The position numbers were made by a program, and so were the translations under genes. 22,269 bases of DNA, taken from the NCBI GenBank assembly GCA_934132895.1, contig CAKPAG010000014.1, positions 1 through 22,269 on the forward strand, read 5' to 3'. Positions 1 to 8,472 of this stretch are shown here, piece after piece. The notes under the pieces are model-generated. The model did not search any database. It was not told the DNA's origin and saw nothing but the letters and a program-made list of their open reading frames with translations. The stretch's first letter is position 1. The number at the start of each line of letters is the position of its first letter. Source of the DNA: an uncultured Clostridia bacterium. GTDB taxonomy: Bacteria > Bacillota > Clostridia > TANB77 > CAG-465.

Positions 1-93
1 TAAGTTCACCCTTTTGCTATAGTTTCTAAGTAATTTTTGAAATTTCCACCCCAACTATTGACTTAGAACCTAAATTCCCCTTCTTACTTTGTA
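1..93. other. Left-edge noncoding segment
   Basis: These 93 bases lie downstream of the large repeat protein gene and hold no gene I can support. An 8-bp inverted repeat (TTCTAAGT at 24-31, ACTTAGAA at 61-68, 29-base loop) is visible, but no T-run follows it on the minus strand, so I do not call it a terminator. Confidence 0.5.
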
Positions 94-3000
94 TTATTTT
101 ATTTTTACTGTTACTGGAACTACATCATAAGTCATTCCATTTGATCTTAATCCAATTGCTAGGTTTACAGAGCCATTCTTTAATGGTATAACTTCACTTG
201 GCACTTTGTTGTTTACTACTTGCATTACTCCAAAGTCAATATTTTTGTTATTTGAATCATTAGTTAAATATATTTGTGTTAAACCAACATAATATAAATA
301 AGTATCTTGATCCTTACTATCATTACTGATTTTTGTACCATCTGACAATGTTATAATAGGACGAAATCCCACAGACCAATTGTCTGTTAAATCATAGCTT
401 CTTTTGGCAAATTGAATATTAGTAATATTTAAATTTTTGTTACTAGTAGTATTATTATGATCCACTTCTTTTATGTTAGCAGTAACATTTGAGTTACTTT
501 CTGAATTATCTGGATCGTTTTCTATAACTGAAACTTGCGCAGTACTAAATGTTTTATTAGTTCCCCTTATTTGAACTCCTATAGTACAAGAGCCTACCCC
601 TTTCGCTATTATCTTAAGTTCTCTTTCTCCATTTTCAATAGCTATAATATTTGAAGAATCTTTCTCTTTCATAGCAACCAATTCTAATTGGCTCAAATAA
701 TTCAAGTATTCTTCAGTTGTTGCAACTGATCCAGGCTTGCCATAATCTAAAGATGGATCAAATACTTTACCATTTTCTAAAGTGATTATTGGACAAAAGC
801 CTATACTACCTTCTTCTAAAGAAAATGTATATTCATTTTTAGCAAATTTAGCATTTTTTATTGAGCTCTCAGTTGTTATACCTTCTGTCTTAAATAAAGT
901 TTGTGCTGAAATACTAGGATTATTGATAACGTATGCTTTCAAAGCTCCTTCTCCATTCTTTCCTTTTACAACTTCTGCGGTACCATCACTGTTAATTTTT
1001 AATACTGAAGTATTATTACTAACAATTTTTATTTGATTTCTATACATCATGTATTCTTCATTATTTTGAATATTTGGTGTAGCAACCGGATCAAAAGTGT
1101 ATCCATTATCTAAAGTAATATATAAATTAAAGCTCCAATTATGATCTGTTGTTAAAGTGTTTTCTCCTACATAATCTTTAGCAAATTTTATTGATTTAAT
1201 TTTAGCAGCAGTAGAAGAAACTTTAAAAGAAGTTTTTACCTCAGGGTTTGACACTGATGAAAGTGTAACAATTGCACTTGCATTTTCCTTATTTGCAATC
1301 AAATTTCCATCTGCTGTAACTGTAAATGCTTCTTTATCACTTACATCAACATTTAAACTTTTATTAGTTGCATTATCAGGATATACTGAAACTGCACTTG
1401 CTACATTGTAACATTTATTAATAACCAAAGGATGATCAATAGAATAATCTTTTGTACGTGATGTTTCAGGATCAATTTCTAATTCTAGGTCCTTTACTGG
1501 AACTTCATTTTTTTGTAACTGTTCAGCTACTACATTAACAGGTATTGATATAGTCTTATTTCCAACTTTTACATTTAATGTACTATTACCTATTTTATTA
1601 CCTGTTATTGTAATTAACTCATCATTAATTTTATATAAAAAGTTATTTCCTGTTTTAGAAACTCTACCATTCTCTTCGTTTCTAAATCTAAGTGTTTCTC
1701 CAACTTTTACTGTTATAGACTTGTTTTCTGATATTAATTGTAAATTAGACAATTCATCACTAGAAAGAACACTTTCTAAAGTAATAGTTGTATATTTATT
1801 TCCAGAATCTAATGAACGTGCTGTAAGTTTAGTTTTTACTCCTTCTTTTAATGCTACAACATTTTTTCCTTGAACCATAAAGTTTTCTTTATCATCTACT
1901 TCAATGTAATAATCTTGATTAGTAGCATTATTAGGAGTTACTTCAAAGTTCATAGTATTAACTTCATTTGTTCTTATAAGATATGTACTACCTTTTTTTT
2001 CTAGATTTGCAGGTTTAAACTTTAATGAAGAAACTAATACAACTTTTTCTTTAACCTCTAGTTTCATTGTTGCATGTACACCTGTATTATTTTTTACCCC
2101 CACTGTAATATATGTATTTCCAGGATTTACTGGTGTTACTCTACCATTTTTGTCTACTTTAGCTACATTTTCATCTGAACTAGTCCAAACTAATTCATAT
2201 TCTTTTTTTGTCATATTTGTATCAATAACAGGCTTCAATGTTATAGCATTTCCTTTTTCTACAACCATGCTATCTTTATCAAAATTCACATTAATATATT
2301 TTACTTTATCAGAAGCAGCATTATTTTTATCGTTCTCATTTGCATAAACTTCAAAATTCATAGAAGTTGTTTTTGTTTTTCCGGCAATTTTTATTTCAGC
2401 AACTAAAATTCCTTTGCCAGCCTTTAATGGAGTTATTTTACTTCCATCTATTTTCAATAAATCATTTTTACTACATTTATATGTGACTTCATAGTTTTCG
2501 GCTCCCTTTGGCTTTATAAGATCATAAGTGTATGTTTTTCCGACAATTAAAGCATTTTCTCCCTTAGCTTCTATAACTTTTCCTGTTTTTGCATCTTTTG
2601 GAAAAGAGAATTCTTCGTTTAACATCTTTTCTTCAGCACTACCAGACACTTTTACTTTTATCTGACCATAAGATTTATTATTTTCCTTTAACATAACCTT
2701 TATTGTAGAGCTTCCTTTAGCTTTAGCAGTTATTTTACCATTTTCATCAATAGAACAAATCTTTCCATTAGATGAAGTATATGATAAATCTACATTATTT
2801 AATTTATTTTGATTTTCTGAAGCAGATATATCAATTGTTTCTCCAACATTTAATGAAATTGTAGTGTTATTTAATTTATTATTTTTAGAGTTTTCATAAA
2901 TATCTAAAGTACTAGAATGGATTATTAATTGTTCTTTAGCAACTATTTCTCCATTATTATATGAAGCAATTAAATCAACTTTTCCTATATTTTTAATTGT

Positions 3001-3951
3001 AATAATTACTCTATTTGACTTTGCATTAGTTGAAACTTCAGCAATGCTTGAATCAGTTGTAGAATAAGTAATCTCTCCTGCTTTAATTCCCTTTGTAGTT
3101 GGTGTTTCATATATTGTTATATTTTTTCCTGAGTATGTCACTATACGTTTTTCATTATTAAAACTAATAGATTTTTTTACAACTTTAGATTCCTTAGTAG
3201 TATTTGTAGAAGTGGTTTTAGTATCTGCTTCATCACTATCTAAGTCTTTTGCAGGAGCTGGTGTTTTTGATGTATTATCAATTACCTCAAACTCAGCAGT
3301 TGTATACTTATCAGTTCCTTTTAAATGTGCTACTAACACACCTTTACCTGTCTTTTTACCTGATACAGTTTTTTTATCGTTATCTATATTTAAAAGTCCT
3401 GCATTCGCTTCTTCTGAAAATTCAACATTTTGCATAGTATATCCAGTTGGTAAAGTTAATTTAAAAGTACTTTCTTCATTAATGGCAAAAGCATTTTTTC
3501 CTGTATAGCTCTTTACTTTTTTATCCACTATTGGAAAGCAAAAATCTTTTTTTATAACTTCAAAACTTGTTGAAGTTTCGTATTTCTTTCCCTCGTAGTT
3601 TATTTCGGCACATAAAGTTCCTTTTCCTAGTTTTACCCCTGTTACAATTGGTTTTTTATCCTTATCAGTAGATATTTTTAGTAACCCTGCATTATTCTTT
3701 TCATATAAAGTAACATCTTGCATTTTTACGCCTTGAGGCAATACCATGTTAAAGCCATAAGACTCTTGTATCAATAGGTCATCATAAACCTTTACTTTTC
3801 CTGTTTCATTATCTATTGCAAAAGTAAAATCTTCTCTTGTATTTGCTGCATATATACTATTACAAGCAGTATATATAATCCCACCAATTCCAAGTATAAT
3901 TGAAATTACTAATATTCCTAGTATTATATTAACTCCAAACTTTTTCTTCAT
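94..3951 (-). CDS. Large membrane-anchored or secreted Ig-like (Big_2) repeat protein
   Basis: This 1285-residue envelope protein has no predicted enzymatic activity. A short basic N-terminus and hydrophobic segment at residues 6-27 act as a signal peptide or membrane anchor; an IYA site near residue 35 could be cleaved. The rest is beta-rich and built of repeats. A ~90-residue module occurs at about 40-133, 136-224 and 446-535. Big_2-like folds lie at about 265-345, 360-435 and, most clearly, 555-633, where WTSSDENVAKVD is followed by a GNTYITV-type strand. A different ~110-residue module occurs three times at the C-terminus (about 917-1025, 1030-1143, 1176-1285). I see no LPXTG, S-layer-homology or cell-wall-binding motif. 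Its ATG directly abuts the stop of the preceding gene, with a GAGGTG site inside that gene's last codons, so translation is probably coupled. Adhesion or a structural surface role is inferred only from the domains. Confidence 0.85.
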   Translation of the reverse strand: MKKKFGVNIILGILVISIILGIGGIIYTACNSIYAANTREDFTFAIDNETGKVKVYDDLLIQESYGFNMVLPQGVKMQDVTLYEKNNAGLLKISTDKDKKPIVTGVKLGKGTLCAEINYEGKKYETSTSFEVIKKDFCFPIVDKKVKSYTGKNAFAINEESTFKLTLPTGYTMQNVEFSEEANAGLLNIDNDKKTVSGKKTGKGVLVAHLKGTDKYTTAEFEVIDNTSKTPAPAKDLDSDEADTKTTSTNTTKESKVVKKSISFNNEKRIVTYSGKNITIYETPTTKGIKAGEITYSTTDSSIAEVSTNAKSNRVIITIKNIGKVDLIASYNNGEIVAKEQLIIHSSTLDIYENSKNNKLNNTTISLNVGETIDISASENQNKLNNVDLSYTSSNGKICSIDENGKITAKAKGSSTIKVMLKENNKSYGQIKVKVSGSAEEKMLNEEFSFPKDAKTGKVIEAKGENALIVGKTYTYDLIKPKGAENYEVTYKCSKNDLLKIDGSKITPLKAGKGILVAEIKIAGKTKTTSMNFEVYANENDKNNAASDKVKYINVNFDKDSMVVEKGNAITLKPVIDTNMTKKEYELVWTSSDENVAKVDKNGRVTPVNPGNTYITVGVKNNTGVHATMKLEVKEKVVLVSSLKFKPANLEKKGSTYLIRTNEVNTMNFEVTPNNATNQDYYIEVDDKENFMVQGKNVVALKEGVKTKLTARSLDSGNKYTTITLESVLSSDELSNLQLISENKSITVKVGETLRFRNEENGRVSKTGNNFLYKINDELITITGNKIGNSTLNVKVGNKTISIPVNVVAEQLQKNEVPVKDLELEIDPETSRTKDYSIDHPLVINKCYNVASAVSVYPDNATNKSLNVDVSDKEAFTVTADGNLIANKENASAIVTLSSVSNPEVKTSFKVSSTAAKIKSIKFAKDYVGENTLTTDHNWSFNLYITLDNGYTFDPVATPNIQNNEEYMMYRNQIKIVSNNTSVLKINSDGTAEVVKGKNGEGALKAYVINNPSISAQTLFKTEGITTESSIKNAKFAKNEYTFSLEEGSIGFCPIITLENGKVFDPSLDYGKPGSVATTEEYLNYLSQLELVAMKEKDSSNIIAIENGERELKIIAKGVGSCTIGVQIRGTNKTFSTAQVSVIENDPDNSESNSNVTANIKEVDHNNTTSNKNLNITNIQFAKRSYDLTDNWSVGFRPIITLSDGTKISNDSKDQDTYLYYVGLTQIYLTNDSNNKNIDFGVMQVVNNKVPSEVIPLKNGSVNLAIGLRSNGMTYDVVPVTVKIK

Positions 3952-4491
3952 TTATTTCACCTCTTGTAATTCCATAGTATAATTAATTTCATCAACAGTT
4001 ATATCTTTGACATTAGCAACATCACCTGTAACATCAACAGTTACATCTATTGAACCACCACTTGGTAATACAATTTCATCAAAATCAACAACTGAAACAA
4101 CATTTCCACTATTATCTTTTAATTGCAATTGAAATTTTCCTGTTTCAATTATCATATTATTATTGTTTATAATTTTAAATATAATGAACGTATTCTTAGA
4201 ATTAAGAGTATATATGTTAAAGTCTGAAAAATCTAAATTCATCCACTTTTTATTTTCTTTTATTTTTTCACTAATATTTGTTTTCTTACCAAATTCATCT
4301 TTTAGTAAATTTTCATTACCTGATATATTTGGTAAAGTAGCATTAAGATATATCTCCTTATTATATATATTATCAGGAACATTATTTACTTTTTTATTTT
4401 TCACACTAAATAAAATATATAAACCTAATACAATTATAACTACTAATATGATAGATATAATTACAATTATTTTTTTATTACTTTTACTCAT
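3952..4491 (-). CDS. Small membrane-anchored protein, paralogue of the preceding gene
   Basis: This protein of 179 residues is of unrecognised function. It has a single N-terminal membrane segment (about residues 8-29) and then an extracytoplasmic domain of about 140 residues rich in beta-type sequence. The last ~95 residues resemble those of the gene just upstream: both carry an F-rich strand, a KDNSGN/VDSNGN turn and a GDVANVKDI/GDIANLTDL block near the end. I place the start at the ATG at 4491, because GGAGG lies 7-8 bases before it. An in-frame GTG 15 bases earlier overlaps the upstream stop and would put that GGAGG inside the coding region. It is the middle gene of a tight three-gene operon. 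The fold may be FxLYD/Ig-like, but that is inference. Confidence 0.8.
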   Translation of the reverse strand: MSKSNKKIIVIISIILVVIIVLGLYILFSVKNKKVNNVPDNIYNKEIYLNATLPNISGNENLLKDEFGKKTNISEKIKENKKWMNLDFSDFNIYTLNSKNTFIIFKIINNNNMIIETGKFQLQLKDNSGNVVSVVDFDEIVLPSGGSIDVTVDVTGDVANVKDITVDEINYTMELQEVK

Positions 4492-4505
4492 ATAAAATTC
4501 CTCCA

Positions 4506-5009
4506 CTACATATTTTCATAAACAATTTTTCTTATTTGTAAATCAGTTAAATTAGCTATATCACCCTTAACTTGTAGTGAAACTTCCTTTCTTGAAAGTC
4601 CTTCAATAACTCCAGCATTATCTGTTAGCCTTCCTATCATATTTCCGTTTGAATCAACAATTTTTATTTCATATTCACCAAGTTCTTTATCTTCTGAATC
4701 AGGGTTATATATTTCAAAAGTAATTGTACTTATACCAGAATTAGTTGAAACATTAAAGCTATCAAAAATAAATCCGTCTACTTCTCTTCTAGACAAAATT
4801 TGAGAGCTAGAATTAATTTTATTTCCATCAGCATCTACTTCAACATTTTCTTCACCTGATATTGATTTTACCTTATCAATGCCTGACAACTCTTCAGTTC
4901 TTTTTTCTCCTCCATGACCAATAAAAAGAATTGTAATAACTGCTATAAGTATAATAATAACTCCAATAATAATATACATTGTAAAAACGCTTGGCCTTTT
5001 CATATTCAT
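4506..5009 (-). CDS. Small membrane-anchored protein with Ig/FxLYD-like extracytoplasmic domain
   Basis: This 167-residue protein is the first gene of the envelope operon and is not assigned to a family I can name with certainty. Residues about 11-31 are a strong membrane segment following MNMKR, so the bulk faces outward. A linker with charged and serine residues precedes a domain of about 95 residues (from about residue 73), with alternating hydrophobic strands and a VDSNGN turn. It is homologous by eye to the next gene. AGGAGG lies 5 bases before the ATG, so the start is secure. A partner or assembly role for the large repeat protein is inferred from co-transcription only. Confidence 0.82.
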   Translation of the reverse strand: MNMKRPSVFTMYIIIGVIIILIAVITILFIGHGGEKRTEELSGIDKVKSISGEENVEVDADGNKINSSSQILSRREVDGFIFDSFNVSTNSGISTITFEIYNPDSEDKELGEYEIKIVDSNGNMIGRLTDNAGVIEGLSRKEVSLQVKGDIANLTDLQIRKIVYENM

Positions 5010-5045
5010 AATCTCCTCCTAAATAAATCGCTATAATTTTATTAA

Positions 5046-5076
5046 AGTATATCACATTATTAATATTTTTTGTATA
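5046..5076 (-). promoter_or_regulatory. Candidate promoter of the envelope operon
   Basis: A TATACT -10 (5046-5051) lies about 37 bases before the first start codon. The best -35 is TATACA at 5071-5076, but the 19-base spacer is long. The location fits, between the carD terminator and the operon; the motif match is only moderate. Confidence 0.35.
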
Positions 5077-5153
5077 TAATTAAATCATTTTATGTTTTTT
5101 TAATACCTATGTAACTTTAATGAAATATTTTTGTAATTTTGTGCAAGTAAAAG

Positions 5154-5186
5154 AAAAAAGAAGCCAAACTATAAAAGTTTTGCTTC
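5154..5186 (-). terminator. Intrinsic terminator after carD
   Basis: Arms 5176-5186 and 5160-5170 form an 11-bp stem with one mismatch and a 5-base loop. Six T residues follow on the minus strand (5159-5154). It starts 11 bases past the carD stop and separates carD from the envelope operon. Confidence 0.85.
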
Positions 5187-5196
5187 ACAAATATTA

Positions 5197-5715
5197 CTAT
5201 AAATTTTCTATATTTTCTGAATTGTTATATGAATCTTGTATTGCACTTTCAATTTTAGCGTCTAATACATCATGACTCTCATTTTGAGATAATACCATTT
5301 CACTTAATAAAATATCTTTAGCAGTTCCTAACATTTTTTTCTCTCCAATTGAAAGTCCTCTTTCCATATGTCTATGAGAAAGTTCTCTTACAACTTCTGC
5401 TACTTCTAAAATGTCTCCAGATTTTATCTTTTCAACATTTAAATTATATCTTTTGCTCCAATTAACATCATGTACATATGGATCTTTTGGTTTTTCTAAA
5501 ACATCAAAAACTTTCTCAGATATAGATTTATCTGAAACTTCTCTAATTCCAACATTTTCTACCCTTGAAGTAGGAACCATAAGTTTCATTTCACCAACTG
5601 GCATTTTAATAATATAATAATCTTCAACATTACCAAGCATTTCTTTTTCTTCTATTGCTTCAATTGTTCCTGCTCCATGCATTGGATAAACTACCTTGTC
5701 TCCTATATTAAACAT
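5197..5715 (-). CDS. carD: CarD/CdnL-family RNA polymerase-binding transcription regulator
   Basis: This 172-residue protein has an N-terminal CarD_CdnL_TRCF (RNAP-interacting, Tudor-like) domain over about residues 1-60, opening with FNIGDKVVYPMHGAGTIEAI, which is typical of the family. An alpha-helical C-terminal half of the usual length follows. CarD proteins bind the RNA polymerase beta subunit and promoter DNA upstream of the -10, and modulate open-complex stability, notably at rRNA promoters. The ATG follows AAGGAGGG by 7 bases. It has its own promoter and a strong terminator, but no terminator separates it from disA, so it may also be read through from the radA-disA transcript. The assignment to the family is secure; its regulon here is unknown. 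Confidence 0.93.
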   Translation of the reverse strand: MFNIGDKVVYPMHGAGTIEAIEEKEMLGNVEDYYIIKMPVGEMKLMVPTSRVENVGIREVSDKSISEKVFDVLEKPKDPYVHDVNWSKRYNLNVEKIKSGDILEVAEVVRELSHRHMERGLSIGEKKMLGTAKDILLSEMVLSQNESHDVLDAKIESAIQDSYNNSENIENL

Positions 5716-5754
5716 GGCTTATCCCTCCTTGTAAGTTCAATTTAATACATTATT

Positions 5755-5783
5755 ATTATACCATATTTTAAGTGAAAAGTAAA
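5755..5783 (-). promoter_or_regulatory. carD promoter (extended -10)
   Basis: TATAAT at 5755-5760, preceded by TGG (extended -10), and TTTACT at 5778-5783 are separated by exactly 17 bases. The -10 lies about 40 bases before the carD ATG. Confidence 0.75.
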
Positions 5784-5810
5784 GTGATTTGAATTTTTTT
5801 AAGTAAATCT

Positions 5811-6881
5811 TTATATGTTATACCCCTTTAATATATACTGTTCCTGAAGTCTTCTTAAGGATTGATTTATAATTTTTGCTCTTACTTCTCCAATTCCTTC
5901 AACCTCATCTAACTCCTGTATTGTAGCATTGCAAATTCCTTGCAATGCACCAAATGCTTCCACTGTTTTTTCGATAATACTTGCTGGCATTTTTGGTACT
6001 TTGCTAAGTATTCTATATCCTCTTGGCGATACATTATAATCAAGTATATTTGTTTCTATTTCATATCCTAGAGCCTTGATTATTTTTTCTGCATTCACAA
6101 GATCTTTTTTATCTATTTTTCGTATATTTGAAAGTACATTTTCAGCATCTTTATTCTTTTTATTTTTAACCATATAATCTTTAATAATTTTCTTCTCTTC
6201 AGATTCAACGTTTGCAATAAGTTCTTCTAATTGCATATTTACTATATTTCCTTCACTTCCAAGTTCGATAATATTTCTTCTTACATCTGCTTCCATACGC
6301 ATTATTAACTCAGACCTATATATAGTGTTTGCAACAGTTTCCAAAGATACTATATCATCAAATTCATGTTCACTTAAAATATTTAGCATATTATCAAATA
6401 CCACTTTATACTTTTCTAATACTTCTAACATCTGATTTGCTCTCATAAGCACTGAAGATATATCATTTACTACATATCTAAAATCGCCTTTAAAAACTGT
6501 TATAATGCCTCTTCTTTGTGAAATACATATAACAAGTTCATTAGTCTGCTTTGCAACTCTTTCAGCGGTTCTATGTCTTGTACCAGTTTCACATGTTTTT
6601 ATACTATGGTCTGGTACAAGTTGTACATTTGCCATCATTATTTTCTTTATATCTTTATTTATAATTATAGCTCCATCCATTTTAGCAAGTTCATAAACAC
6701 TTGCTGGTGTAAATTCCTGCTCTATTTTAAAGCCACCATCAACTAAATCATAAAAACTTTCATTAGAAGATATAACTATCAAAGCTCCTGTTTTAGCTTT
6801 TAATATATTATCTAGTCCTTCACGTAAGACTGTTCCTGGTGCTATAATTTTTAAAATGTCTAGTATTTCTTCTTGTTCCAC
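5811..6881 (-). CDS. disA: Diadenylate cyclase / DNA integrity scanning protein DisA
   Basis: The enzyme condenses two ATP into cyclic di-AMP and, as an octamer, scans DNA for branched intermediates. It is 356 residues, the normal length. The N-terminal DAC domain carries DGA at 69-71 and RHRTAER at 102-108, the two catalytic signature motifs. A helical linker follows, and the C-terminus ends with helix-hairpin-helix repeats (ELDEVEGIGEVRAKIINQSL). The start is GTG at 6881: no in-frame ATG precedes it, MEQEEILDILKIIAPGT matches the family N-terminus, and an AGGAGGG lies about 11 bases upstream, overlapping the radA stop. It is 16 bases from radA, a conserved pairing in Firmicutes, where RadA modulates DisA activity. 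All catalytic residues I can check are present. Confidence 0.96.
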   Translation of the reverse strand: MEQEEILDILKIIAPGTVLREGLDNILKAKTGALIVISSNESFYDLVDGGFKIEQEFTPASVYELAKMDGAIIINKDIKKIMMANVQLVPDHSIKTCETGTRHRTAERVAKQTNELVICISQRRGIITVFKGDFRYVVNDISSVLMRANQMLEVLEKYKVVFDNMLNILSEHEFDDIVSLETVANTIYRSELIMRMEADVRRNIIELGSEGNIVNMQLEELIANVESEEKKIIKDYMVKNKKNKDAENVLSNIRKIDKKDLVNAEKIIKALGYEIETNILDYNVSPRGYRILSKVPKMPASIIEKTVEAFGALQGICNATIQELDEVEGIGEVRAKIINQSLRRLQEQYILKGYNI

Positions 6882-6897
6882 TATTAAATTTTCCCTC

Positions 6898-8284
6898 CTA
6901 TTTTAATATATATTCAATTGCCTCATCTATAGTAGATATCCCTATAAATTTAACATCTTTTTCAAATTCTTCTTTTAAATTTGTTAATTGTTTTTTACTT
7001 CCTACAATAGTTTTATATCCCATTTTAGTAATTTCTTTTACTCTTTTTTCTATATTGCTTATACTTCTTATTTCTCCACTTAAGCCTATCTCTCCGATAA
7101 ATACTACTTTATTATCTATCACTTTATTTTTGTATGTGGAAACCACTGCCATTGCCACAGCTAAATCTACTGCTGGCTCATCTACTTTCATACCGCCTAT
7201 TACATTTACATATATATCTTGAGTACCTAAGCTTAAATTACATCTTTTTTCAAGAACAGCTAAAATCATATTAAGCCTGTTAAAATCAATACCATTAGCA
7301 ACTCTTCTTGGCATGTTATAATACGAATGAGATGTTAAAGCCTGTATTTCTAAAAGTATCGTAGACGTTCCTTCAACTGTTGCTACAAGTGCCGTTCCTG
7401 GTAAATTTTTAGTTTCATCAGATAAAAATAGTTCACTCATGTTTTTTACTTCTACCATTCCCACATCTTGCATATCAAATATTCCTATTTCATTTGTTGA
7501 ACCGAACCTGTTTTTCACTCCTCTTACAATTCTATGAGAAAAAAATCTTTCTCCTTCAATATATAGCACTGTATCTACCATATGTTCAAGTATTCTAGGT
7601 CCTGCTATCACTCCATCTTTGGTTACATGTCCAATAACAATAACTGTAATACCTAATTTCTTAGCTATATACATAAGTCTTCCTGTTACTTCTTTTACTT
7701 GAGAAACACTACCTGGTACAGATGAAATATCTTCATCATACATTGTTTGTATGGAATCTACTATACAAAATTTAGGACTATTTTCTTCTATTTTTTCCTC
7801 AACTGACGAAATAGAAGTTTCACTTAAAAATAATATGTCATCAGACTTAACTTTTAGTCTATCTGCCCTTAATTTTATTTGTACTTCTGATTCCTCTCCA
7901 GATACGTAAAGTACTTTGCCATGTTTACTTAAATTATTACATACTTGCATTATAAGAGTAGATTTACCAATACCTGGCTCTCCTCCTATTAATGTAAGTG
8001 AACCTTCAACGAAACCACCTCCGAAGTACCCTATTTAACTCTGCATAGCCAGTATCAATCCTTACAGTTTTAGATACTACTATATCATTTAATTTTTTTA
8101 CTTCAGACTTGTTATTAAAAGTGCCACCTATCCCCTTAGCAATTCCACCGCTTTTTTTATTTGATTTTGTTACTTTTTCTTCTACAAAACTATTCCACGA
8201 ATTACAACCAGGGCATTTTCCAAGCCATTTAGCTGATTCATATCCACATTCTTTACAAAAGAAAACTGTACTGCTTGCTGCCAT
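6898..8284 (-). pseudogene. radA: radA (DNA repair protein RadA/Sms), interrupted by a one-base frameshift
   Basis: RadA is a RecA-like, hexameric branch-migration ATPase in recombinational repair. Joined across one base, the gene encodes 461 residues, the usual length. It has a C4 zinc finger (C10, C13, C24, C27), Walker A GEPGIGKST (about 101-109), a Walker B strand ending FCIVDSIQTM, the RadA-specific KNRFG (about 257-261) and a Lon-protease-like C-terminal domain. The first 87 codons are in one frame; then an extra base near 8023 turns L-G-G-G-F-V-E-G into L-R-R-W-F-R-stop (TGA 8006-8008). Everything downstream, including Walker A, is intact in the other frame, with no other damage. The first internal ATG in that frame (7950) would lack Walker A. 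The start is ATG at 8284 with AGGTGA 5 bases before it. This could be a recent mutation, an assembly error or translational frameshifting. Confidence 0.9.
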
Positions 8285-8334
8285 TTATATCACCTCTCAA
8301 ATTGTATGTATTAGTCTTTTAGTTTACATTGTAT

Positions 8335-8364
8335 AAAAACTCAAACCATACCAGTTCGAGTTTT
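8335..8364 (-). terminator. Hairpin with T-run in the dinD-radA interval
   Basis: Arms 8354-8364 and 8336-8346 form an 11-bp stem including one G-U pair, with a 7-base loop and a run of five T (8339-8335). It lies downstream of dinD but also downstream of the radA promoter. It could therefore end dinD transcription or act as an attenuator in the radA leader. Confidence 0.6.
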
Positions 8365-8386
8365 ACTAACTTTAGCTCTTTTTAAC

Positions 8387-8409
8387 GCTTGATATAAAAT
8401 CAATCAAGC
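8387..8409 (-). other. Leader hairpin upstream of radA
   Basis: A perfect 7-bp inverted repeat (GCTTGAT/ATCAAGC) with a 9-base loop lies immediately downstream of the radA -10. No T-run directly follows, so it is structural or a protein site rather than a terminator. Confidence 0.5.
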
Positions 8410-8416
8410 TAATAAA

Positions 8417-8444
8417 ATTATACCATATTTTTGTAAAAATGCAA
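8417..8444 (-). promoter_or_regulatory. radA-disA promoter (extended -10)
   Basis: TATAAT at 8417-8422 is preceded by TGG (extended -10). A weak TTGCAT -35 lies at 8439-8444, 16 bases away. It lies between the dinD stop and radA, giving a leader of about 125 bases that contains two hairpins. Confidence 0.65.
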
Positions 8445-8472
8445 TACCATTACTAATATCAATACTTATCTA

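Noticed and set aside
1..93. Possible mobile-element end at the left edge
   Set aside because: Only a weak 8-bp inverted repeat with a long loop is present, with no transposase fragment or target duplication that I can see.
3212..3508. Plus-strand open frame of 98 codons, and others like it across the window
   Set aside because: It lies wholly inside the giant repeat protein gene, lacks a ribosome binding site and has no recognisable domain. The same reasoning removes other frames opposite real genes, such as 12314-12724 and 15429-15863.
5072..5150. Other AT-rich hexamers before the envelope operon
   Set aside because: In DNA this AT-rich, TATAAT-like hexamers are common; only those with proper position and spacing were kept.
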